Below are positions 43,701 to 56,300 of a DNA stretch of 64,000 nucleotides, piece after piece. Made by a program: the position numbers and the translations under genes. Below the pieces are notes generated by a model. That model was not told the origin of the DNA. It was given only the letters and a program-made list of their open reading frames with translations, and did no database searches. The stretch lies in contig NC_064538.1 in NCBI RefSeq assembly GCF_023856365.1, forward strand, positions 9,721,435-9,785,434, in the 5' to 3' direction. Position 1 is the stretch's first letter. Every line of letters begins with the position of its first letter. This stretch comes from Brienomyrus brachyistius. Lineage: Eukaryota > Chordata > Actinopteri > Osteoglossiformes > Mormyridae.

Positions 43701-46078
43701 AATATAATTAGCGCGAGGCAGGAATCAGCCTATCGTTGCAGGGGACACACTAAAACATATGGTGTTGTTACGTGTGATGTTAATATCCACTTGATATTTC
43801 ATGCACATGCAACTGTCACATCGTAAGGACCGCAATAGTCTGTTGGGTTCAAACCGTCGAGAAGTTGCACTAAAACCTTTTTACTCAGTCACTGGAAACT
43901 TTGCAAGCTTTAGTTTAAAGGCTGCATTTGCATGAGATCTGCGAGACAGTCACAATCATTCTCATCCAGGCCCTTGGACTCATTCTTAGACTATTTAGAA
44001 CATTTGTGAAAAATTAAACAAAAATGAGCAAAGACGGGAAAAGCGAGCAGGACTGGCTGCAAAAAGGCATTTATCTTTCAATGAATGGAAATATTTTATA
44101 TTCCATTATTGAGGAAAAGTAATTGATTTCTCAGAATTGCTTTGTGTCTGTTGTCACAACACACAGCAACACCACCAATTTATTTGACAGACTCTGCTAC
44201 TAAAGTTCTTTTTGGCTGTCTAGTTAATTTTCAACTCCTAAATATCGCAGTGTATTTTTCCCAGTCTCATTTGGTCGTAAAACACACGATATGTTAACAA
44301 AAAAAGATGAATATTAATCCAGTCATTATGGAACATATTATGTAAGATGTGGCTAAGTAACAGGATCAAGCTTTGTTTTAGCAGTGATTATTTTGACTTA
44401 CAGGAAGTATAGAAAGTAAATTAAGCAAAATAATTTAAGCGGACGTGATGGCGAAGACAGACTATGCTACTCCGCGAGGCTAAATGACACACATCTTTGG
44501 CTAACCTCACGATATTGGGCGAGTCGATCAATCCCGAATGTCTTCCTGTAAGATGTATTTGCATTGCTGTCGTTCTGTGGTGATATTTAAGTTCTGCTTT
44601 ACAATACTGACAGACGACTTCATTTTCACTCAGTTTTAATCAGAGGTTCTTCCATGGAACTTTTTATTTGAACCCTCATCCACTATGTGCCGTAGTCCCT
44701 CCAGCTTGTCGAGTAATTGAGAAGGAACATTTTAATCTGTGCTTATTAGTAATTGACTTTAACTGTAATCGTGACAGTTCTGATCGCCAATCAGTGTTAC
44801 ATAGGCGCAATTAGTATTTCCATTTGTGTTCACGTAATCCAGTATTGTTGAAGTGCAAGTAATGTATGGCGCTTCATATTATTATATAATATTCATTTAA
44901 TATATTATTATGGTGAGTAGCTTTGGATATTTTCCGAGTTAGACTCATGGTTATTTAAAGATGTCAGCCTTTTCTTCTCCCGCTATTTACAATTGGTTTG
45001 ATTGGCAAAGGTCAACCTCACCACATTGCGGGGGTTAGAGTCACAGGTCCTCCGTGATCTGGATGTGAATGTGAAATTTTCCTTGGTCCCCCTCGGCGAG
45101 CAAAGCGACCATGTGAGCGGAGCGGAAAAAACAAGAAGAAATGCAAGAAACGTGAGATACAAAGATCACTACAGGCCACTGCGAGAGGCTGCCTTGAACA
45201 TGTCCTCCAAACCAGCACTGTACATATATTTTATGCATTTATAATTTACTAAACCTTTATGTGTCGTCCGCTGGCCTTTGCATGTCATTTGCAGCCATCA
45301 CAAAACTCACCATTTCTTATGTTGGGGCCAAGATATAGCGAAAGCATGATGAGGAAAGCTGCGGTGGTTGACTGTACATCGAAGTCTTATTATTGATTCC
45401 CTTTGATACTTTGATATGCTCCTTAAGTGAGCCACAGTCTGGTACGGAGGTTTTTTGGATTTGTGATATTCAAACTGGTCACACAAGTCATGGTAGTAAT
45501 GCTTTTCATCTGGAAATACTTCTCTATTCAGGTGTCCAACATCCTGAAGTATCTGTTTCCAGTGCCCAAGGAAGACAGCAAACGTGTGATCACATTTTCC
45601 AATCAGGAAGACTATGTTTCTTTCAGGTGAGACGGACAAGAATTCCATTTCTACCCTTTATAAATCCTTTGGTTAACCTACGTCGTAATTTGGATGCTGT
45701 GATCCTGAATGTTTCTTTTGAGCTCTGGTAATTCTTGTTTGTAGACATCACACGTATAAGAAAACTGACCACAAGAATATTGAACTGACAGAAGTGGGGC
45801 CAAGGTTTGAAATGAAATGTAAGTCGCATAATTTGAAAATATGCTTGTCATTTAAATCATGCCTAGTAAATACAGACGTGGTGTAAATAAGAATTACCTG
45901 TATGATTCTATCCCCCGCAGTGGATCCCTCTCTTGAGTCAGTCTGTTTTTCCTGTCTCGTCACAGTGTATATGATCAAGCTCGGCACTCTGGAGAACGAG
46001 GCCACGGCAGAGGTGGAGTGGCGTCTGCACAGCTACATGCATACAGCAAAAAAGCGTCGGGTTCTTACCACAGAGTAG
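40786..46078 (+). CDS. imp4: U3 small nucleolar ribonucleoprotein IMP4
   Basis: IMP4 is a Brix-domain protein of the U3 snoRNP/SSU processome. With MPP10 and IMP3 it is needed for 18S rRNA processing in the nucleolus. There are nine exons: 40786-40788 (ATG only), 41420-41528, 42292-42375, 42466-42575, 42715-42847, 43293-43447, 45532-45626, 45745-45818 and 45966-46078. All junctions are GT/AG, phases agree, and the total is 291 codons plus stop, equal to the mammalian protein. The N-terminus is a charged helix ([20 protein letters not shown]). The Brix domain runs from about [19 protein letters not shown] through [28 protein letters not shown] and [19 protein letters not shown] to [12 protein letters not shown], ending LTTE. 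An initiator-only first exon is unusual but fits the splice consensus (atg|gtaagt). No damage is seen, so the gene should be functional. Confidence 0.96.
41845..42095 (+). mobile_element. Degenerate V-SINE in imp4 intron 2
   Basis: The words gtgtggagtttgcatgct, attctggtttattcccattg, gatatgcatttaggtgaatt and, later, tttggactggcatcctgt and gaatagatgaatga follow the order of the V-SINE central block and 3' tail. Heavily mutated, with a TG run at 41981-41991. Confidence 0.65.
43448..45531. other. imp4 intron 6 (about 2.1 kb)
   Basis: The largest imp4 intron. About 43708-43750 (gcgaggcaggaatcagcct, ggggacacac) resembles a V-SINE tail fragment. About 45002-45240 carries an 80-codon open frame with no recognised similarity. 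The rest is AT-rich. I saw no convincing intronic snoRNA (no paired C and D boxes with a terminal stem). Confidence 0.5.
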
Positions 46079-47632
46079 CTGTGAGACTTGGGACCAAAAA
46101 AACAGTTTTTGTATCATATTTGTTACTCGGCGAATCTACTACTGCTTCAGAGAAGTAATTTATTGGTGCCATAATTTCCTGTTTTCAACATTAGTGAATA
46201 CTGGCTATAGGTAATTGACCAGGTTGCAAAGAGGTTTGTTATACAGCAGGTTGGTGTTTCACTTTTTTTTTTTTGTCCAAGCTCTTTGGCTTGCTCATTG
46301 ATTGATTGGTTGTGTGAATAATTTTCTGATTATCCTGATATTTTCTGTTGAAACAGTGCATTGTAAGTAAGCTCCAAAATTGGGACATGAAACCCAGATG
46401 TTGTGAATTTTTTATTTTTTTTTAAAGCAAAAAAAATATTGCATTCCCCTTTCTCTAACAGGAATCTTTCAGCATTTCTGTAACCAAACCAATTTCTATT
46501 TGCCCTAAGGGAAGTTTATACTGTAGAAATTGTGTTTTTCTCCTTGGATCCATCTCTTCAATTGCAATTTTGAGCTTTGCAAGTAGGTTAGTAAGTATTT
46601 TTCATTGGTGTTCTGGGGGGAAATCTATATCTGGTTTTGTGTGACCCAGTCTCATAAAAGGTATAATAATGATGGACAACAAACAGCATTTATCTTTATT
46701 GATCAGGATGAGCAGTTATGGATGGTTGTATGTGGTAACTAGTTTGAACCTCAATTGGAAATAATCTCAACTGGATTCTACTGAGCGAAAGAGCACTGCA
46801 ATTTGATGGTAATTTGGCCGATTCCTTCATACAAAGATGTTTCAGCCTGTGTTCCAAATCATGCAGGAATGTTGTGTTGCACCAATGTACGTATGATATG
46901 ACAATAAAGCCCACTTGATTGTGAAAGTTGTCTAACACCATTTTACCATCTCCACCATGCCTCATAGTTGGGATGAGGTTTTGGTGTTGGTTATCAAAAC
47001 ATAACACTGAGCACATAAACCAAAAAGAATAATATTATCTCGCCTGTCTACAAAACATTTTTAATGGAGCTATGGCTTCCTCTGCAGTATCCTCTCATGA
47101 CCATTCTTGTTCTGTGTTTTTGTTATGGTGAACACAGGCAAAAATGCCAGCAGATTACTCATCAGGTATCATACTAAGTTTCTTTGGCATTTCTTCAAAG
47201 ATTTTAATGCATTCCTTACTGATCTGTGGCAGTCTTTGGGAGGGGAGACAATGCTGAATATCATCCATCTGTAACTTATTGACTTTGGATCAGTGGTGAA
47301 TCAAATCTTAAGAAATCCTTCATCTCTCATTATTCTTACTTCCCTTATAGTTTCCAAAATGCAGTATGTTGTGGTACCATATATTACAATGTACTCAGTT
47401 TGTTCAGCAGTTGTCTGTTTTTCATATGTTACTGTTTTAGCTGAGCTGGAACTAAAATCCGCAAATCTTTATTTCCTGGTTACATGTGTAACTTTAGAGC
47501 TTTGTAAGAAATCCGAAATGTTCATTAAAAACACTAGACTCATAATTTTGAAGTATTATATTATTTTCGAGAGATTCTACATGAAGACGACGATATCTAT
47601 TTTAATTATAAGAACAACAAAATCGTCTAAGA
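46079..47632. other. imp4 3' UTR and intergenic region
   Basis: AATAAA at 46903-46908 (acaataaagcccac) is a plausible imp4 polyadenylation signal, giving a 3' UTR of about 830 nt. A poly-T run lies at 46264-46275. No gene was recognised between here and the tRNA-Leu. Confidence 0.5.
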
Positions 47633-47715
47633 GTCAGGATGGCCGAGCGGTCTAAGGCGCTGCGTTCAGGTCGCAGTCTCCCCTGGAGGCGTGGGTTCGA
47701 ATCCCACTTCTGACA
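47633..47715 (+). tRNA. tRNA-Leu (CAG)
   Basis: An 83-nt class II tRNA: acceptor stem GTCAGGA/TTCTGAC, D-arm with TGGCCGAGCGGTCTAAGGC, anticodon loop GTTCAGG (CAG at 47667-47669), long variable arm TCTCCCCTGGAGGC-like and T-arm GGTTCGAATCC. It matches vertebrate tRNA-Leu(CAG) almost exactly. A TTTT terminator follows at 47721-47724. No intron. It is flanked by imp4 and araf. Confidence 0.97.
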
Positions 47716-47724
47716 GTATATTTT

Positions 47725-48430
47725 AAAATATTTCATAGTTAAAACATTTGATTATCAAACTTCTTTTAAAGGAACGAGTTGTTTAATAATGCTAAAATTA
47801 AATTGAATTCGTTTATTATTTTTCTTTCAAATGCGAGAACTCGATCAGTCAGAGGGCACGTGTCTTGCTGTTACTAGGGAGGTAGTAACACTATTATGCA
47901 TGTAGTCATGTATTCTTTCACAGGTATATATGAAAATTCACCCATGGGTTCTGTTTCAGTGCGCAATCTAAAGAGAAATGCAGGACTTATATTCGAAGTT
48001 TCGGTATTTCTCTTATTGAAATCCGACCAAATACTAACCTTCCATGTTACATGATCGAGATTTGTTCTGTGCTGCACTTACACCTCCTACAAGCACATTT
48101 CTTTCAAGGCACATTTTCATACTAAACTACTAATACTTCTTCAGTAATACATTATGTTATTAAATATTTTGTTAAATATCCTAAATACCTAACACATATA
48201 TGTAGAGGACAAGTAACTCTAGCAAATTCACCATCCAGCAAGTTCCGAGAATGTTTCCCATAAGCAAGGAAAGGAAAAATGTTTATACGGTGTCTTTTAA
48301 GACAGCAGTAGCTGCAGCCATGCAGATCTAATAACCACCCCATTAGCAGAGAGCCAGGTAATTTTAGAATTCGTAGGACTCGTTACCCAATCAGCGAAGC
48401 CCATTTCAAGAATGAACCAATGGAGAAGCG
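47725..48430. other. Intergenic region upstream of araf
   Basis: AT-rich sequence between tRNA-Leu and the araf first exon. The last 100 bp are richer in GC. No TATA box or other element was identified with confidence. Confidence 0.4.
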
Positions 48431-48511
48431 TCATGCGCTTGTTCCGCTCTGTCGACACAGAAATTCTTGCCTTGTTCTTCAGTTCGAGAGTATTCAAGAT
48501 GGCCGACGCAG
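48431..48511 (+). promoter_or_regulatory. araf: araf first exon (non-coding) and proximal promoter region, approximate start
   Basis: A housekeeping-type start region ends in agATGGCCGACGCAG followed by a donor gtaggt at 48512. Spliced to the acceptor before 53270, the ATG at 48499 opens only a seven-codon frame (M-A-D-A-G-S-R) that stops at 53278-53280, so this exon is best read as 5' UTR with a short upstream ORF. The transcription start is not determined. An alternative acceptor at 53276 would give a slightly longer upstream ORF that also stops before the main start. Confidence 0.6.
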
Positions 48512-51500
48512 GTAGGTGTTTATTTTCAGAAAAAATACATTAAGGAAAATATCTGATTATCTCTTTGTTACAGAGAATTTAATTTATCGTCTTTCTGGGT
48601 TAGAAATGCTTTCTTTTAAATCTTGAGTCAGTTTATTCTGCAGTCTGCAACTTTTAAAAGTGGAGGGGAGTAAAAGTAGCTAGTCTGCTAATCCCTTTCC
48701 GTCTCAGAAACAGTAGCCAGTTTCAGTGTGACAAACACCTGGCGTGAATTTAGAAAACAACAAAGAGGGAGCAAGCCTTTCCAGATGTACACAATACCGG
48801 TTTGCATTAAAGATCGTATCAGGAAGCAGGTGTTAAGCTGTGAACCGAAGGGCGATCGGCAGTCACTAGTTTTACTCTACTCTAATCAGGCAGCTAACCA
48901 GCTAACCATTCAGAAAAAGAACAAGTTAACTTACCATGTGTTAGCAAGGAGCATTCCGATGTGCTCTTTATCTTAGTGGCTAGTCCTGTGTGTTTAACAG
49001 AGAGCTAGTTTATGCGCGAAAAAGGGTAATTGTTTGGCTTGCTGCTTAACCCATACGTTTCTCTGACCCGTAGCTACTTTCCTGCCTCTTCTAGTAAAAT
49101 AGTTCTAGCCACGATTAGCAGTGAGTAGTAACGAGACAAACTGGAAGTGACATCTGGACGGCTAGAGAGAGCAGACAGTCTTACTCGGTGGCTGCTCTGC
49201 CTTTGACGGGACATAATGTGTCGATACTGTATTACGTTGTCTTTTGTATAATTAATAGTAGCTGGCCGGCTTACTACCGGAACACAATTTACCTTGATCG
49301 CGTACCTGCGGGTTTTCGGCGCCGGAGAGGGGCCCTCCTAGTCTTCCTCCTCATATCCAATTTGTGCCAGGTGCATAACTGGTGGGGTAGGAATAGTAGT
49401 GTTTTGACATTGATGTCTTATACATAAGAGGACCTCTAGTCAGTGCCTCTACTTCCCATGATGTCGTGTTATTTAAGAAACCAGCTTCTTGGGAATGGGA
49501 TTAAGCGGCCGAGGTACATCCGTGGAAAGAATGCTAAACTCTTCAATCACTAACAGTTATAGTGAGTTATCTGAATAGGTGTTTCAGTAGGTATTTAAGT
49601 GTCTTGCTCTTAAAGGGACCCTGTTCGTGCCACTTTCAACATATTACATACTGTCTTTGTATTATGTTTATAGACATTCGCATATGTTCATTAGTTTTTC
49701 TTCTGGAATAGAAGACCAAATGGTTTTGAAGACTGGCTTTTATGGTATTATAGTAAATTCCTCTGCATTGGGCCTAGCTTACCTGACATTATCCTGGCAA
49801 AAGAAAATTACAAGCTTTGCAGAACCTGAAAGTATGTTAGAAAATGTTCTATTAAAACCTTCTTGGCAGGACAAGTTGTGTAACTACTTTATTTGTGTTG
49901 GCCTTTATTTCCACACAGTTTCCTCTTGTGAAAATCATTTTTTTCTTTAACTATTGCAGACTTGTTCTGAATTAGAAGTATAAAAATGAAAATGTCTTTT
50001 ACATTTATGTTCCTGCTCATTGAATTGTTTATGGAAATGTTACATTAGCTTGTTCAAAATTTGTATATGCTTGCATAAAAATCTTCATTCTCAGTGGGTT
50101 TTGTCATAGTTTGGCTAATGTAATCTTGTACTTCATCTTGTGCTTTACTAGCAAAGGATTGTTTCTTTACTGTACAGCTGCATTTTTTTCGCCAGAATTT
50201 TGCTACATACCAAATATATACTGTAGTGGTTATTGGTTTATCTAGTTTGTATGAGTATTAGTCATGTGTGCACTAGTAAATAGGGGGTACTGTTCTTGTT
50301 GAAGTTGGCATTGCTATGGTGGATGTTAAACATCTGCTTTGCTGTTACTTGGGAAGTTTGAAGTGGAATTGGGTTGGGATTTCTGGGTAGAAAGATTCCC
50401 AGAAGAGGCATTCAGGCATTAAGTTCTTTCCGCAATGCTTGGTGGTGTTTTGTGTTAATGTAATGACAGACGTTTTTATATCTTTTCTGTAGCTACGCAG
50501 TGGTGGTTTAAATCTGAGGCCTGGCAGGCAACCAGGCCTACAGCAGTAAGGAAATGTAGGGTGGTTTTTCACCGCACCAAGTATGGTACTTTCGCTTTTC
50601 CGTTGACTTCCGTTTGAGTACCAGTACCAAAAGTTCCATTACTGAAAGTGCCAAACCAGCTGGGGTGCTTCTTTGGTACTTTGGGGTGGGACTTGAAATG
50701 CTTTCTTTGTCGATTTGCTCATGCAAATAGCCTGCTGCTGAAATAAAATACAAATGGCACCTTGAAAACAATTGCAAACTCAGAAAATAATGATAAATGA
50801 AGAAAAAATGCGCTTTGATCGTAAGAACATGTACAACAAAAAGATCCAGATGGCACAATAAGAAATTAAGAAGTATCTTGTTGAATATACTAATGCAGTA
50901 GACACATAGCATGCTGTCCTAACAATGTGATTTTGTTGTAATAAATATTGGGGTATGTATAAAACAAATGAGTTCATAAATTTCTCACAACTCCGCCTTC
51001 GAGTGATATAAACGACAAGGATGAAAATAATTATGATTGTCTCTGAGAACATCTGCAGTGCTCATGCAAAAGCAGCGGAGGTAAAACTTTAAACTGTTTT
51101 CTAAACATTTAAGAATCTATAAAATGAATAATAGACTAATTAAAATTTCAAAGCTTACTAATTTTTTTCCTATGACAGAGTAACAGAGTAAAAATATTTT
51201 AGTGAAATTTTAACCCTCTGCGCTATAATGTGTGTACAGAATTGAAAGTAAGAAAAAGCTTTATTTTAATATAGCTGACTAGCGGTGTAAGAATTGTATG
51301 TGCATAACATGCATCGTTAATATCGTAAATCATCCAGTCCTACTATAAGCATTTTTCAAATTCATTACAAAATACCCTGTCTCGCGTTATTATGTCATGG
51401 AAAACCACTGGTGTCAAGTACCGTATTTGGTACTTCAAGAAAGTACCAAAATTACAGTTCTTGGTGTGGTGGAAAAATGTCCTTAGATTTTAAGATTGAG

Positions 51501-53269
51501 TCTCGAGGAATGAGAGGCATGTATGTGATATAGGTAATGAACTTGTAACTTTTAGTCCCATGACAAGCCCTGCTGCTTTTTCCTTGGAGCAAAGGACTGA
51601 ACCTTAATCAGTCACTGAAATGTCCACTTGCATAAATGAATGAAGCTAAGTTACTTTGCAAAAGTGTTGACCAATTAGCATCCCAGGGTTACAATTGCAG
51701 CTCTAGCAATGACTCTCCAAGTGTGGATGGATTGCCGTCTTACCTGGACAGCCACATGACAGGCAGAGATGGCGGGAAGTATGTAAATATGTAAAGTTCC
51801 TTTGTATATAACAGATTGTAATTAGTGCCTGTTCTTGGCACTATTTAGTTGGAGGACATACTTATACTGTTTATCCTTCCTGGTAAACTCTTCTGGACAA
51901 GCAGTTTAAGAATATTATAAATGCAGGAAAACCCACTTTACTTGCCCTTCTGTCTTGCTGATTGCAGAGGAACATCTTGCCAAGTTTTGCCCCTAGAGAG
52001 TGCTGATATGGACGCACTGGCAGTTTTGCTTGTTCCCTCAGGCTTGTGCTCTTGCTTCCAGCAGTTTCCATAACCAGCCTGCTGTCTTGCTGCTCTCCAG
52101 ACATAGGCCTTTGGCTTGTTTAATTGAATGTGATGCCCTAAAATTTGGCTGTGCTTAGGGAGTTATGCGAAAGTCCTAAATTAGATTTTGTGGTGAAAAC
52201 GTGGTACTAATTGAAATAGTCACGCATTAAATGTGTGTGTGTGTTTTTAAAGGGTTGGTAATGTGCACCCACTAGGCATATTGATATTTTGGTGTGTTGT
52301 CAAGTTTTTGTAGATATTTCATAAAAATAATTTTTGGGCATGGGGGGTACAGGTAGTACTGGGCGGTATACTGGTTCATACCGAAAAATGTTTTTTATTA
52401 TTGTTATGATATGAATTGTTCTTTTACATCAATACCAGTTTAAATAGCCTACACAACGTTCGGAAAGTGGCGCAGCTGGAAACTCCTTAAGGGGGGGGGA
52501 CTTTTTTCACTGCTGCATCACTAAAGATGTACTGCGAAAGATCAGAAACGGAAGATATAGCTGACGCTGGAATGGAAAATGAGACTGGAGTTGTTAAATC
52601 GATTCTCAGATACTAATCGATATAAAATATTGGTATCTGATTAGATACTCATTTTCACCATTATTGATACCAACAGTGCGGTTTTCGCCTCATTCGCCAC
52701 ACTTCACACAGCCCCACTACAGCGCAAGGGCATGTGCACACATCTATAAAAAATATACACACACATTAATTTACATTCATTTAAGTGCGGTGTGGTACAA
52801 TTCATGCCAGCTGCTAAACCAGTTCCATGGCTTCCCATTATATCAACCAGTTATCGAGTGGCTGAGAGCATCGAAACGTTGAATCCATCTGAAATGTGCA
52901 AGTACTTTAAGCCAGGAGGTGGATAATTTACGCCATCTGCTGTTGTGTAAATTCTAGCCCTCAAATAAGTTGACCCCATTTTTTAATATGTATTTTCTTT
53001 TGTGGATAAAGCTGTCATATTTGTGCCAATACAAAAAGGAAAATGACAGGCATATCATAATACTGTTCGTGTGTGTATTGAACCGGCTGGGGCGTACTGA
53101 ACAGTTGAGTAATGCACCATTTTCTGTTACATCCCATCAGTATCGCACAGTGGTTAGAAATTAGCCGATATTTAATGCCGACCATTCCCTTTAAAATGGT
53201 GGCATGTATTTCTTTGCCTTATGTGCCTTACTCTAATTGGTGTCCCCCCCCCTTGTCTGTGTGTCTCAG
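48512..53269. other. araf intron 1 (about 4.8 kb)
   Basis: The intron contains a hAT-like non-autonomous element at about 50556-51483 and a second hAT-like remnant near 52350-52450 (actgggcggtatactggttc). Open frames here (for example 49188-49427) show no protein family resemblance. Simple repeats occur at 52232-52243 and a G-run at 52490-52499. Confidence 0.6.
50556..51483. mobile_element. hAT-like non-autonomous element in araf intron 1
   Basis: The left end reads ggtggtttttcaccgcacca, the right end in reverse complement ggacatttttccaccacacc. Both are followed by aag and a sub-terminal ggtacttt. This imperfect inverted terminus of the gttttccaccacaccaag type is common in fish hAT MITEs. 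Target duplications are not clear and the interior is non-coding. Confidence 0.55.
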
Positions 53270-53368
53270 GTTCCAGGTGAGGCTCTGTGTCTGTGCCCCC
53301 ATTGAATGAAGCTGTCCAGTGGCTTGAGTCTGTCAGCACGCCCCCCTCCACTCCTTTTGCCTCCCACC

Positions 53369-56300
53369 ATGTCCTCTTCCTCGTCTTGCTCCTCCTCTGT
53401 GGAGACCAGCCCGGAGGACCTGCCCCGTGGTGGTGGTGGTACCATTCGTGTCTACCTCCCTAATAAGCAGCGCACTGTGGTGGGTGGCTGCCGTAGGGTC
53501 GCGTATCTTAGACTTAATGTGTCGAATATTCGGGCTGCAGGTCCTGGCTTTGCAATGCTTATATTAGTTACAGGTCTAATATTAAGAACACGCATCATGA
53601 TAGTTGACCTGAATTGGTCTGATTTTAACAGTGATTTTAACTTGTAACACCGCAGCACAAGGACTTTGCCGTTTTTCTGCAGATTCATGTCATTTGGGAA
53701 TAAATACTGAGAATATTAATGCAATAGATTTCAAAATGTCATTCTGTTGATGACAGGAAACATGCTTAGTTTTGCATTTCTAGTCTTATTTGGTTTAACT
53801 TCTTAGTAACGTTTTGCATTAACTACATCAATGCATTTATTATGCATTCATTGAACATTCAGTATCTTAACAGGTGTACTATAGATTAATAAATATAAAA
53901 TTATATGATTATAATGCTGCTTATATTGTTTATTAATGTACAATAAAGCTGTTAAGGTATGTTAGGATGTTAAGATATATGTACAGGCTGCATATGAGTG
54001 CATTTTAAAGGCATTATGAAGGTGCAGTTAGAGCTACCAACTTCTTTTTACATTTCCAGAAGTATGTTTGCCTCTAGTTACAGATTGCTGTCTTGTATGC
54101 AATGACAGTCTGAGTTCTTTAACTTTAGATTCTGTTGTGCTTAGCAGTAGAATGACCTCTTTAATGGCGGGTCAACCTTCTGCATCTCCAGGTGAATGTT
54201 CGGCCTGGACAGACAGTCCGAGACAGCCTGGACAAGGCCTTGAAAGTGCGAGGACTCAGCCAGGATTGCTGTGCTGTTTTTCGTCTTCTTGAGGGGTAAG
54301 TGCTTGGTTGTATTCTGCTCTCTTGCTTAAAGTTGCAGAAAGATCAGGACTGGTTTGCGGTACTGGTGTTTCCTGATCTGATCATTTTGTATTTAAACAT
54401 AAATGAAACTTGTCTGTATGTCTGTGAGGGTGTGTGTGAGAAATTTTGAAATGAACTAATCTGAGAAATATATGTATAGTCCATTAGTGCTGATGCTGCC
54501 AGATCTCATGTAAATGTCAAGTAGAAATTTTTGAGTTACAAAGGATCAAGACCAGCCTTCTCAACCCCGATTCCAATGCTTCTAGAACCAGTCGTCCACA
54601 CCATCTTAAGCAGTACAACTTCACGAGAGCTTGGTCACTCTAGCAGATAAGTGTGTTGTGGATGTGCAGAAAACGCACACATCACATGTGTGTCTGTCCT
54701 AGTCGCAAAAGACTGACCGACTGGAGCACGGACATTACGCCGCTTGTTGGGGAGGAACTGCTTGTGGAGGTCCTGGATGACGTCCCCCTTACCATGCACA
54801 ACTTTGTGAGTGATCCTGCTGTGGGAATTCACCCATGTCTCTCCCTTGTAAAATCAGCCTTTTTTCTTCAATAAAACCATTTTGGGTATATTCATAACAT
54901 TTGTAGGGTACAGGTAGAGATGGTATCATTCATGGAGTATTAGTTTCATCTCAAAGCCTTGGGTTGTCCTCCCATGTTTGCACAAGTTGGTCCATCCATC
55001 CATTTGTTGAAACTGCTGAATCCCAACTGGGAGCCTATCCCCGGAACAATGGGCACAGCGGGAACCAACCCTGGGCAGTCGCCAACACACCGCAGGGCGC
55101 ACACACTCACACAATTACAGGGCCAATTTAGACTCGCCAATCAACCTATCCTGCACGCTTTTGGACCGGGGGAGGAAACTGGAGCCCCCGTGAAAAACCC
55201 ACGTGAACATGGGGTGAGCGTGCAAACTCCACACAGAGAGGACCCAGGACTGAACCCAGGACCTTCCTGCTGTGAGGCAGTAGCGCTAACCACTGCGCCA
55301 CCGCGGTGCCCCTAGTTGGTCCATCGATAACTTAAATTGACCTTATTCTTTAATAGACCGGCAGGGTGTCCCTTACTCAGTACCCTGATTTTGCCAATAT
55401 CACTGCCACCATTAGAGAGGAGATGTCACTGTCAGGTCATTCACCAATTGGCTGTTCCAATTACTGTCCACAGGTGCGTAAGACCTTCCTGAAGCTGGCC
55501 TACTGTGATTTCTGCCACAAATTTCTCTTTAATGGCTTCCGCTGTCAGACCTGCGGGTACAAGTTCCATCAGCACTGCAGCAGCAAGGTGCCGACAGTGT
55601 GTGTGGACATGGACACAATGAACAAGATGTGAGTGCTTTATCACACAACACGCGCGAGTGAAGGGTTTGCGTTTTGCCCTGAAGCTCTGCGGGTTCCCTG
55701 GTGTTTGCACTGACAGGCGACTAACAGACCGTGGTCTTTTTTTTTTTTTTTAACAGATTACCCAGTACATGCCTAGATGAGTATCCTCAAATCACCATAC
55801 TCATACCAGACAGCTCCTTATCCAAAAGTGACATGGAAGTAAACCCAGAGCCGAAGTAAGTTCTTTCTGGCATATGAAAAGATCTTCACCCTTCTATTTT
55901 GTTGGATTTTTCAGTCTATTTTGTGAAAACCACAATTAAAACTCGTTTTTGTAGTTCTTAGGCTACTGAATATTACAACGCATGTGTTCAAGTGAACCCT
56001 GTACTTACAAACACGCTGCCATAAAGCCTATTATATAAAATTTTAGAGTCAAAGACAATGGACTGTGATAGCGAATGCAGCACTACTTAGTGACATGAAC
56101 ACACTGCACTGCTTCAGTGGTGCTTTGGCCTGTGGCACTGTACAGTACCGTATAAAGTTACCTTAATCAGTATGTATTGATTATTTTTATTTGTCAACTG
56201 CTCTGACTTACCTACAAATTAGACTAAGACCAACTTGGAACAGTAACCTAGGGACTAGTTTTATGTCTAAAGAATGGGTGGTTTTATGAACTTTTTTGCA

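Noticed and set aside
48297..49427. Open frames around the araf promoter and in intron 1
   Set aside because: No similarity to known proteins, no consistent splice signals; expected by chance.
53306..53368. Upstream in-frame ATG as the araf start
   Set aside because: Weak context (ttgaATGa) and it adds 21 residues not seen in the family; the ATG at 53369 in cccaccATGt gives 605 aa, matching the usual length.
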